Source: Prionace glauca (lineage: Eukaryota; Chordata; Chondrichthyes; Carcharhiniformes; Carcharhinidae). Taken from it: 64,000 nucleotides of DNA. Below the pieces are notes generated by a model. The model did not search any database. It was given only the letters and a program-made list of their open reading frames with translations, and had not been told where the DNA came from. The stretch is from assembly GCA_037974335.1 (NCBI GenBank), contig CM075729.1:110714437-110778436 (forward strand). The letters run 5' to 3'. The translations under genes were made by a program, and so were the position numbers. Shown piece after piece: positions 1 to 10,400 of this stretch; position 1 is the stretch's first letter; every line of letters starts with the position of its first letter.

Positions 1-258
1 CACAGCGCCAGGGACCCAGGTTCGATTCCCGGCTCGGGTCACTGTCTGTGCAGAGTGTCCCTGTGTCTGGATGGGTTTCCTCCGGGTGCTTCGGTTTCCT
101 CCCACAGTCCAGAAATGTGCAGGTTAGGTGAATTGGCCATGCTTAATTCTCCCTCGGTGTACCCAAACAGGCGCCGGAGTTTGGCAACTCAGATATTTTC
201 ACATTAACTTAATTGCAGTGTTAATGTAAGCCTACTTGTGACTAATAAATAAATTTCA
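1..258 (+). repeat. SINE family B, cut by window start
   Basis: A tRNA-derived SINE that starts before the window. Its box-B-like core (ggttcgattcc) lies near position 20, followed by the conserved body (gggtttcctccgggtgct) and the family-B 3' end with alternating taaataaat motifs. Family B is my name for the copies that end in a run of AATAAATAAA-like sequence. A non-autonomous retroposon with no coding role. Confidence 0.85.
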
Positions 259-282
259 GTTTATGTAACTTGTACATGCAGC

Positions 283-592
283 ACTCCTCCACCTATCGCT
301 CCTTCACCTATCGCTCCTCCACCTATCGCTCCTCCACCTATCGCTCCTCCACCTATCGCTCCTCCACCTATCGCTCCTCCACCTATCGCTCCTTCACCTA
401 TCGCTCCTCCACCTATCGCTCCTTCACCTATCGCTCCTCCACCTATCGCTCCTCCACCTATCGCTCCTCCACCTATCGCTCCTCCACCTATCGCTCCTCC
501 ACCTATCGCTCCTCCACCTATCGCTCCTCCATCTATCGCTCCTCCACCTATCGCTCCTCCACCTATCGCTCCTCCACCTATCGCTCCTCCAC
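283..592. repeat. 15-bp minisatellite, about 20 copies
   Basis: Head-to-tail copies of cctccacctatcgct with only a few substitutions, mostly cctcc to ccttc. The 15-bp period leaves long open frames on both strands (a repeated STYRS pentapeptide on plus, GGAIG on minus). These frames are a by-product of the period and not evidence of a gene. The array starts about 25 bp after the tail of the preceding SINE. Confidence 0.95.
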
Positions 593-599
593 ACATTAT

Positions 600-994
600 G
601 GGTGCCTTAAACTGTTATACTTCAGGGTGACTCAAGTGTTATCCTCAGGGTCTGACAAAATGTTGTTACTTGGAGGGGACGTCCCTCAAATTGTCTCTTC
701 AAGATCTCTCAGAGTGTCTCTCTGCCAGAGGCTCTCTCCACAGTTGGTGTCTAATATTCAGATATCATGTCTCAGGTTCTTGCAAAACATGGAAAAAGTT
801 GGGAATAGCACGATGGGGGATTTCTTTTGAAGGGACCTCAGACTGTTGCACCCCAGGATATCTCAAAGTATCACACATTGAGATCTCTCAGAGTGTTGTT
901 GCCTCTCAGTGTCCTTCAGAGTATCACACTTAAGGGTGTTAATTGTCATAGGGTGCTACCTCACAAGGTCACCCGAGTCTATCCTACATCAGGA
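600..994. other. degenerate flank of the next minisatellite
   Basis: Scattered tctcag/cctcagg-like words at irregular spacing resemble decayed copies of the 15-bp unit that follows. There is no convincing gene. The short reading frames here share the biased composition of the repeat. Confidence 0.5.
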
Positions 995-1735
995 TGGTGA
1001 CTCCTCAGCATTTCAACCTCAGGGTGTCACTCCTCAGGGCGTCACTCCTCAGGGCGTCACTCCTCAGGGCGTCACTCCTCAGGGTGTCACTCCTCAGGAC
1101 GTCACTCCTCAGGGCGTCACTCCTCAGGGCGTCACTCCTCAGGGCGTCACTCCTCAGGGTGTCACTCCTCAGGGCGTCACTCCTCAGGGTGTCACTCCTC
1201 AGGGGGTCACTCCTCAGGGCGTCACTCCTCAGGGCGTCACTCCTCAGGGTGTCACTCCTCAGGACGTCACTCCTCAGGGCGTCACTCCTCAGGGCGTCAC
1301 TCCTCAGGCTGTCAATCCTCAGCATTTCAACCTCAGGGTATCACTCTTCACAGCAACACTCCTCAGGGTTTCACTTCTCAGGGCATCACTCCTCAGGGTG
1401 TCACTCCTCAGGGGGTCACTCCTCAGGGCATCACTCCTCAGGGTGTCACTCCTCAGGGCGTCACTCCTCAGGGCGTCACTCCTCAGGGCGTCACTCCTCA
1501 GGGCATCACTCCTCAGACTGTCAATCCTCAGCATTTCAACCTCAGGCTTTCACTCCTCACAGCAACACTCCTCAGGGTGTCACTCCTCAAGGTGTCACTC
1601 CTCAGGGCATCACTCCTCAGGGTGTCACTCCTCAGGGCGTCACTCCTCAGGGCGTCACTCCTCAGGGTGTCACTCCTCAGGGCGTCACTCCTCAGGGCAT
1701 CACTCCTCAGGGTGTCACTCCTCAAGGTTTCAATG
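995..1735. repeat. 15-bp minisatellite with higher-order structure
   Basis: About 48 copies of a unit close to tcactcctcagggcg. A variant block containing cctcagcatttcaacc recurs near 1005, 1316 and 1525, and after the last two it is followed by a ctcacagcaacactcc-like variant. The array therefore grew by duplication of multi-unit blocks and not only of single units. Open frames on both strands are repeat artefacts. Confidence 0.93.
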
Positions 1736-2393
1736 TCTCAGGACATCGCTTTCTGATTACTACTTCAGGGTGTCATTCCTTAGTGTAACATTCCTTAGCA
1801 AGTCAGTCCATGAAGTATCCCTCCTTAGCTTCCTTCAGGATATGGAAATAGGTGAGAATGGAGCGACGAGCAAGTTAATTCTGAGGGAATTCACTGGCTC
1901 ACTGAGCGAGAGGGGGAATTCATCTGAGGTATAGTTTTCTCAGAGGTTTCTTTGTCTTCTAATACCGTGTTCAAACCCACCTACTTACACTCTGACCTTG
2001 AGCACTGTCTCCTCACTCTCAGTCGTGACTTTAGTCCCAACCTTTGTACCTGCTATACTGCCCCTCCCTTGCCTTCATCTCTGTTTGACCCTCCCTGAAT
2101 TGACTTTTAGAAAGCTGTTGATGACCTTGGCGTCGATAATAGGCCAGTTTGTTTACCTGAGGATCTCTTGCATTGTCCGACAGCTCAAAGACCAACACAG
2201 CTTCAGGTAGCTGAGTATTATGGTCAGTATCCTGTTTGATGAGTTCAGTACGATTCTGTTACGCCTTCTTGCCACAGTCCAGAGTCTGTGTGCACTGGCT
2301 ACAGTCCAGCTTCTTCCCAAAAGCAATTGTTTTCTTCACCTTCACTCTAAATTAAAAAAACTCGCATTGAGCAGGTCACATTGATAGATTATG
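1736..2393. other. unassigned sequence upstream of MHC gene
   Basis: No recognisable exon or repeat family beyond decaying minisatellite words up to about 1830. I looked for an MHC leader exon (ATG plus a hydrophobic run ending at a phase-1 donor) and found none I would defend. Confidence 0.5.
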
Positions 2394-2722
2394 GGCAGCA
2401 CGATGGCACAATGGTTAGCACTGCTGCCTCACAGCACCAGGGACATGGGTTTGATCCCCGGCTTGGGTCACTGTCTGCGTGGAGTTTGCACATGCTCCCC
2501 GTGTCTGCGTGGGTTTCCTCTGGGTGCTCCGGCTTCCTCCCACACTCCAAAGATGTGTGGGTTAGGTGGATTGGTAATGCTAAATTGCCCCTTAGTGTCA
2601 GGGGGAACTAGCTAGGGTAAGTGCATTGGGTTATGGACACAGGGCCTGGGTGGGATTGTTGTAGTGCAGACTCGATGGGCCGATTGGCCTCTTTCTACAC
2701 TGCAGGGCTTCTGTGGATTCTA
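2394..2722 (+). repeat. SINE family A, near full length
   Basis: Starts at gcagcacgatggcacaat, with box A (tagcactgctg) and a box-B-like element (gggtttgatcc), then the shared body. It ends in the family-A 3' tail with cgatgggccgattggcc and a final gattctatg. Family A is my name for the copies with that tail. Confidence 0.9.
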
Positions 2723-3612
2723 TGCGGTCCCTCACGCTCACAGGGTGAGAGTCACAATTGTACCCAAGAAGGTCCATAATCAGCTCTCAATATCTTGACA
2801 CCAAATTATATGATAACCCTCACATCTTGATGTACCCCCACCCCTGCCACTTCCCCCCTGCTCACAGTGTCTCAGATCTGAGGGTCTCCTGCAGAGTTTT
2901 TCACTTTAATCGATTCTATACACTGCTGATCTGTAGATGTTGGAGAGGCTTTGGGGAGTTGGCCACATTTACCCACTGCCTCCTCCTGATACTGTCATGG
3001 ACATCTACATCTGTAACAGCTGGAGTGCGGAGGATGAGGTCAGGTAGATTTTTCCCTCTGGTTAATTCCCTTACCCCTCACCCACACAGAGCCAGTCTAG
3101 CTTCACATCCTGAAGGATAGCTCGGTTTAGGTGATGGACAGTGAAACTCCCAACCGCACATTTTGTATCTTCTAATTGCTGTTTAACATGGAGGAGTGTT
3201 GATCCATTAATTGAGGTCATTGCTGGGAGTCAGGGAGATGATAATCAGTTGGATAATTATTTGCTTCTGTTTGACCCAATGCCATGAGATTTGATGGAAT
3301 CCCGAGTGATCCCAGATTAACACAATCCAATTGTATACCACTGTACCACTGTTTGGACAGGACACACTTAGCCATGCTGGCAGTGGTGCGTTGGACATTG
3401 GTTGGGAGCTATGATTCTGCACACGTGGTTTTGTCAGGCTGATAGTTAACTAATCTGCTGAATAGCTCTCCCACTTTGGCACATGTTCCTAGACGTTAGT
3501 GAGGTGGAATTTGCATGGTCAACAGACGATGATGTGAATTAGTGATTTGGAGGACTTGATATTGAGTTGTTTTGTTGTGCCTGTACCCTGAAAACTTTGT
3601 GTGTGGTCTTTT
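2723..3612. other. unassigned sequence
   Basis: About 890 bp without a repeat or exon that I recognise. The short open frames have no recognisable domain. The MHC leader exon could in principle lie here, but no candidate stands out. Confidence 0.45.
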
Positions 3613-3906
3613 TCTAAAGTTTATTTACTAATGCCACAAGCAGCCTTACATTAACACTGCAATGAAGTTACTGCGAAAATCCTCGTGTTGCTACACTCCA
3701 GTACCTGTTCGGGTATACTGAGGGAGAATTTAGCATGGCCAATGTGCCTAAACAGCACGTCTTTTGGAATGTGGAAGGAAACCAGGGTATCCGGAGGAAA
3801 CCCATGCAGACACAAGGAAAACGTGCAGACTCCGCACAGACAATAGCCCAAGCTGGGTCCTTGGTGCTGTGAGGCAGCAGTGCTAACCACTGTGCCACCT
3901 TGCCTC
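3613..3906 (-). repeat. SINE family B
   Basis: Minus-strand copy: the tail complement (aagtttatttactaatg) is on the left and the tRNA-like head complement (gcagtgctaaccactgtg) on the right, near 3880. Confidence 0.88.
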
Positions 3907-3965
3907 CCTGCTGTTGGTGCTTTGGGATTCATATCCTGGTGTCTCTCTGTGCCAGTGTTAGTGTT

Positions 3966-4150
3966 TTGGGTTCGATTCCTGGCTTGGGTCACTGTCTGTG
4001 TAGAGTTTGCACAATCTCCCCGTGTCTGCGTGGGTTTCCTCCGGGTGCTCCGGTTTCCTCCCACAGTCCAAAGGTGTGTGGGTTAGGTGCATTGGCCAAG
4101 AAAAATTGCCCCTTAGTATCCCGAGATGCATAGGTTAGAGATATGTGGGG
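3966..4150 (+). repeat. SINE fragment (body without head start)
   Basis: Begins inside the element at the box-B region (gggttcgattcctgg) and runs through the conserved body to the ccccttagtat segment. Lies about 75 bp upstream of the MHC alpha1 exon. Confidence 0.8.
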
Positions 4151-4224
4151 TAAATATATCTGTGTGTCAGTGGTTTAAGGTTCATGGTCTGTTGTTGTCT
4201 CTCTTCTCTGTCTCTCTATTTCAG

Positions 4225-4485
4225 GCTCTCACTCTCTCCGGTATTTCTTCACGGGAATGACTCCGATCCCGGGTCTCCCGGAGTTTGTGGGTGCCGGTTA
4301 TGTGGACGGTGTCCAGTTTGTTATGTACGACACTGATCGGAGGGAGCTGATCCCCCGGGAGCAGTGGATGGTGGAGAGCGAGGGGCTCGAGAATTGGAAG
4401 CGAAAGGCATTTCTTGCCCAGGAGCAGGAGCAACATTTCAAAGCCCATATCCCACAGATCATGTTCCGGACCAACCAGTCAAGGG
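4225..4485 (+). CDS. MHC class I alpha1 exon
   Basis: Follows a pyrimidine-rich acceptor (tctctctatttcag) and ends at a GT donor at 4486. The translation starts GSHSLRYFFTGM and contains GYVDG, FVMYD and a terminal NQSR, all alpha1 landmarks. It is about 87 residues, the usual domain size. Tyr7 is kept; ENW stands where classical molecules have EYW, so Tyr59 is replaced by Asn. FRTNQS gives Arg at position 84, usual outside mammals. Confidence 0.95.
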
Positions 4486-7400
4486 GTGAGCCTATAACCT
4501 GACATCCTTCACTCACTTCAGCGGGAGAATCATGGAGTCATAGAATCCTACAGTGCAGAAGAAGGCCATTCGGCCCATCGAGTCTTCACCAACAACAATC
4601 CCACCCAGGCCCTATCCCCCGTAACCCCACGTATTTACCCCACTAATCCCTCTAACCTACTTATCCCAGGATACTAAGGGACAATTTAGCACAGCCAATG
4701 CACCTAACCCGCACATCTTTGGAGTGTGGGAGGAAACTGGAACACCCGGAGGAAACCGACGCAGACACAGGGAGAACGTGCAGACTCCACACCCAAGCCG
4801 GGATTCCAACCCAGATCCCTAGAGCTGTGAGGCATCAGTGCTAACCACTGCGCCACCGTGCCGCCCTTAAACTGGGCTTGGAGTGGGACCTTGGAGATGG
4901 ACGGGATTTCATCAGCTTCGACAAGGATAACATGGTGTGGGTGACCCCGGTCCCCTGGGGACAGATCACCAAGAGCAGCTGGGACAGGGACACCTTCAAT
5001 AGCCAGCGCTGGAAACATTACCTGGAGGGGGAGTGCATCGAGTGGCTGAGGAAATATGTGGAGTACGGACAGAGAGAACTGAGAGCCGGTGAGTGAGGGA
5101 TGTTTGGCCTCTTTTAAGGTCAAACCAAATAAACAAACTCAAGTTAAATCAGGACAAAGTAAAAAAGGGCAGCTCCCCAAAAGGAGGGGGAACAGACTGA
5201 ACAAAATCAAAATACAAAAGGAAACTTATCAAATTAAAATGTGATTATCAGGGTCAATAAGGCAACCCAGCCCCTGCGGTGCCCAACGGGCACAGAAGCC
5301 ACCACCTGTGCCCGTGAACACCACATGCTCCCTCACCAGGGACACCTGGCCGTGAACATAGCCGCGGTAGAGGGGCAGACAGTCAGGATGGATGGCCCCC
5401 TCGATCGCCCACTGCCTGGACATCATTGGCAATGCTAAATTGCCCCTTAGTGTCCTGGAATGTGTGGAATAGAGGAATTAATCCTGGATGGATGGTATGA
5501 TTCTATGATTAGAATGAGCATAAAGTATTTCACGGCAGGTATGATGAATTTGACCCACCAGGAAATTTCAATTAAAACAAATTTTATTTAAGAACATTGT
5601 TAGAATATAACAAACAGAATTGGAATAACATTTAAACAGTTAAAATTCTTAAATAAGACAAGGTATTAACATCTATCCATCTCTATTGTTCCAAAGTAAG
5701 CAGTATCCTCATATACACAAATCCCTGCTCACAATCAGCACAAAACAAATATTCCTCATGTGGATCCAGCCTTTTAACACCTCCGCACAGAATGCAGAAA
5801 GATTCTTGGCTTCTGTCTCTCAGACAGCAACTGACAGAGAATGATATATCCTCAAGCAGCAGAACTTCAGAGAAATAAACTTATAGTCTCTGATAGATCC
5901 CAGTCTCCAGACTTCAGAGTTAGAAAGGGTTATTTCTCTCTGCAACTTCCAGCTTCCAATCAGCAACACAACTTGGTTTCTCTCTGTTAACCCAGCCCTG
6001 TGCAGGCACATGACTTTTCCTGTAAAAACTAATCAAGCCCCACTCTGAAAAAACCCACAGGAAAACATTAACATCACAACCCCTGCAGTAGTCCAGATTA
6101 AAACAAACATTGTAGCGATTAGATCAGTTATCCTGCTGCAGTATCTACAGGGCTATAAGATGCAGACAAAGTAGCACTGATAATAAAACAAATTGCTGAA
6201 ATAGACCCTGCACAAGCAACGTGACCCAAATACATTCTTTAAAAACACAGTATTGTCAAAGGGAGGGAGTGAGAGTCGGTGAGTGAGGGGGAATTGAGAG
6301 TCGGTGAGTGAGGGGGGAGTGAGAGTCGGTGAGTGAGGGGGGAATTGAGAGTCGGTGAGTGAGGGGGGGAGTGAGAGTCGGTGAGTGAGGAGGGTGTGAG
6401 AGTCAGAGAGTTGAGGGGGGGTAATGAGAGTCGGTGGGTGAGGGGGGAGTGAGAGTCGGTGAGTGAGGGGGGGAGTGAGAGTCGGTGAATGAGGGGGGAG
6501 TGAGAGTCGGTGAGTGAGGGGGGAGTGAGAGTCGGTGAGTGAGGGGGGGAGTGAGAGTCGGTGAGTGAGGGGGGGAGTGAGAGTCGGCAAGTGAGAGGGG
6601 AGTGAGAGTCGGTGAGTGAGGGGGGAGTGAGAGTCGGTGAGTGAGGCGGGAGTGAGAGTCGGTGAGTGAGGGGGGAGTGAGAGTCGGTGAGTGAGGGGGG
6701 GAGTGAGAGTCGGTGAGTGAGGGGGGGAGTGAGAGTCGGCAAGTGAGAGGGGAGTGAGAGTCGGTGAGTGAGGGGGGAGTGAGAGTCGGTGAGTGAGGGG
6801 GGAGTGAGAGTCGGTGAGTGAGGGGGGAGTGAGAGTCGGTGAATGAGGGGGGAGTGAGAGTCGGTGAGTGAGGGGGGAGTGAGAGTCGGTGAGTGAGGGG
6901 GGAGTGAGAGTCGGTGAGTGAGGGGTGGAGTGAGAGTCGGTGAGTGAGGGGGGAGTGAGAGTCGGTGAGTGAGGGGGGAGTGAGAGTCGGTGAGTGAGGG
7001 GTGGAGTGAGAGTCGGTGAGTGAGGGGGGCGTGAGAGTCGGTGAGTGAGGGGGGAGTGAGAGTCAGTGAGTGAGGGGGGAGTGAGAGTCGGTGAGTGAGG
7101 GGGGAGTGAGAGTCGGTGAGTGAGGGGGGAGTGAGAGTCAGTGAGTGAGGGGGGAGTGAGAGTCGGTGAGTGAGGGGGGAGTGAGGGTCGGTGAGTGAGG
7201 GGGGAGTGAGAGTCGGTGAGTGAGGGAGGAGTGAGAGTCGGTGAGTGAGGGGGGAGTGAGAGTCGGTGAGTGAGGGGGGAGTGAGTGTCGGTGAGTGAGG
7301 GGGGAGTGAGAGTCGGTGAGTGAGGGGGGAGTGAGAGTCGGTGAAGGGGGTGATGCCGGGACTCTCTATCTCGAGGTTCCTGTACTGACTCCTCTTTCTT

Positions 7401-10400
7401 TCTCTCTCAGTTGCCCCCGTCGTGTCCTTTACCCGTCTGGGTGATTCTAACCGGCTGTCCTGTGCCGTCACCGGGTTTTACCCTCAGACCATCGAGGTGA
7501 ATCTGTGGAGAGACGGAGTGGTGATTGGTGAGACTCTGTCCACTGGGATCTTACCCAATCACGACAGCACCTACCAGATCCGGAAATGGATCGAGTTTGA
7601 TCCAGAGGACCAGGCCGAGTATTCCTGTCGGGTGGAACACAGCGGGATGAAGGAGACACTGGTGGTGATTTACGGTAAGACTGTTTCTCACTGTTAGAGA
7701 GGACCCAGCCTCAGAGCAGAATCACAGGAGGGTCAGTCACAGAATCTATAGAATCTCTCTAGGAGGCTATCCAGCCCATCGAGTCTGCACTGAGCCTCCA
7801 AAAGAGCATTGCACCCAGGCGCATTCTGCCCTTCCCGTAATCCCACCCATTTACCATTGGCCAAACCATCTAAACTAAATATCTCTGAAGTGTGGGAGGA
7901 AACTGGAGCACCCGGAGGAAACCCATGCAAACATGGCGAGAATGTGCAAACTCCACGAGACAGTTGCCCAAGGCTGCATTGAACCCAGGTCTCTGGTGCT
8001 GTGAGGCAGCAGTGCCACTGCGCTGCCCTACAATTTCAACTTGGCATGATACAAGATTGGAAAGAGGGAATGCCAGTGAGTGACTGGCTTAATGAGAATT
8101 GCTGAGGTGCAAATGAATACAAGTGGAATTCCTACCAGCAGGAAGATGGACCCACCAATAACCTATCATTGGAAGAATTACAATGGCTTTCCCGCTCCCT
8201 CCTGTACCAAACCCACTGAGGGCAGGATAGGAGAATCCCAACCCCAGTGTCCAATGGAATATGTCAGGAATGGTGTGTCTTGGGATATTGCAGTGTTACA
8301 CTTCCCAGTATCCACTGGGATAGTAAGTGTGACAGGTCCTAGTATATCTTGGGATAATACAGTGTGAGGCCTCAGCATGCCCCTCAGGACAATAGGACCC
8401 TGTGTATCCTGGAATATTAAGGTCCCAGGCTGGAACCTTATTACCATTCACACTGATGGGATTTTCCCATCCTGCTGCAGTGAATGAATATTGTGGTCCC
8501 ACTGTTGTCAAAGGAATTTCCCGTTGAATTCACACAATCCCAGCAGGAAAAGCATGGTGTACCGTCAATGGGTCTAGAACCCTGAAGGGCCAGAAAGTCT
8601 CACCCCAGATATACTTATTGGAAGCTAGACAGTCCAACAAGGGGAAAAGAAACACAGAATTGCAATGGTAGATTTTGATGTGGAAAGGTGGGAGGAGGCT
8701 TGGATGAAGGATAAGCATGGAATGATCGGGCCAAATGGACTGCCTCTCTGCCGTACATCCTGTGTAATCCTTTCAAGTAAAAGTTAAAGTTTATTTATCA
8801 GTCACAAGTTGCATTAACACTGTAATGAAGGAACTGTGAAAATCCCCAAGTTGCCACACTCCGGCACCTGTTTGGGTACACTGAGGGAGAATTTACCATG
8901 GCTAATGCACGTAACCCTAGCACCTCTTTCGGAATGTGGGAGGAAACCGGAGCACCCGGAGGAATCCCACCAACACACGGGGAGAATGTGCAAAGTCCGC
9001 ATGGACAGTGATCCAAGCTGGGAATCGAACCTGGCTCCCTAGTGCTGTGAGACAACAATGCTAACCACTAACAGAGAGTGTCCTGATTTACTCTCTGATC
9101 CTTTTTGTCTTTCGCTGGTTGTTTCTCTGATAATTTCTGTCTCTAATTTTTTTCTCTCTCTGATTCTCTCGCTCCTCTCCCTTCCCCTCTCCCCCCCCCC
9201 CTCTCCTTCCCCTCTCTAAACAGATCTGAAACCCCAGGGTCTCATTACTATCGGGATTGTACTTGGAGTCCTCGGGATTGTCGCTCTCACCATTGTGGCT
9301 GTGGTCATTTACCAGAGGAAAGGTAGGAATTGACTGCGTGGGGTAGGGTGGGTGGTGAAGGTAGGGTAATGTGTTCATTGTCCTGGAGGAGTCCAGAGGG
9401 TAGTAGTCTGGAGTGAGGAGAAGGGTCTGGAGGATGCGGAAGGGCTCAGCTTTGTTGAGATGGCAATGGGAGGTGTTGGGGTCAGACTTAGCCAGGCGTG
9501 GGAGTTATAAAGGGTCTTAGGGTGAGGGGAGGAAACTCAGTATATGGAGGAGGATTGACTCAGATGATCGAGGCATAGGGTCTTAGTTAGTGGTGGAGTG
9601 GCCCAATGCAGTGAACTGTTAATCACGGTGTCATAGTTTCTCGGGAGTGTGGCTATCAGGTCCCAGGTGAGTTGGGGGAGCAGGGTAAGGCTAGATAGGC
9701 AAAAGACCCTGAAGATGGAGGTTGAGGGGTCATGACACAGGAAGAGGCCCTAAGATTGGATGAGAGTCTCAGAAATGCATTGCTTCTCAGGGTAGGAAGG
9801 GAGTGAGGGTCTCAGTTTAGGGTGGGAGTAAGGGACACAGGTCAGGGTGGGAGTGAGGGGCACAGGTCAGGGCGGGAGTGAGGGGCACAGGTGAGGGTGG
9901 GGGTGAGGGGCACAGGTCAGGGCGGGGGTGAGGGGCACAGGTCAGGGCGGGAGTGAGGGGCACAGGTCAGGGCGGGAGTGAGGGGTACAGGTCAGGGCGG
10001 GAGTGAGGGGCACAGGTGAGGGTGGGAGTGAGGGTCTCAGTTTAGGGTGGGAGTAAGGGACACAGGTCAGGGCGGGAGTGAGGGGCACAGGTCAGGGCAG
10101 GGGTGAGGGGCACAGGTCAGGGCGGGAGTGAGGGGCACAGGTCAGGGCGGGAGTGAGGGGCACAGGTCAGGGCAGGAGTGAGGGGCACAGGTGAGGGCGG
10201 GAGTGAGGGGCACAGGTCAGGGCAGGAGTGAGGGGCACAGGTCAGGGCGGGATTGAGGGGCACAGGTCAGGGCAGGAGTGAAGGGCCCAAGTCAAGGTGT
10301 TTTAAGTTTACTCATTAATGTCACAAGTAGGCTTACATGAACACTGCAGTGAAGTTACTGTGAAAATGCCCTAGTCGCCACACTCTGGCGCCTGTTTGGG

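Noticed and set aside
261-596. Glycine/alanine/isoleucine-rich and STYRS-repeat reading frames
   Set aside because: Direct products of a 15-bp minisatellite that happens to be open in several frames; no start context, domain or splice evidence.
283-1735. CRISPR-like regular repeats
   Set aside because: Repeats are contiguous with no unique spacers, and the genome is eukaryotic.
909-1934. Long frames with PQGVT or LRSDA repeats
   Set aside because: Open on both strands because the array period is a multiple of three; composition is entirely repeat-driven.
2394-2460. tRNA gene-like A and B boxes (also in all other SINE heads)
   Set aside because: No cloverleaf with paired acceptor stem; these are SINE promoters.
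6239-7471. 410-codon proline/histidine/serine frame on the minus strand
   Set aside because: A 25-bp minisatellite shadow antisense to the MHC intron; changes frame register with each unit and overlaps the alpha3 exon.
8080-8367. 95-codon frame between alpha3 and TM exons as an extra MHC exon
   Set aside because: No domain, no fitting splice sites, and the alpha3-to-TM phase is already satisfied.
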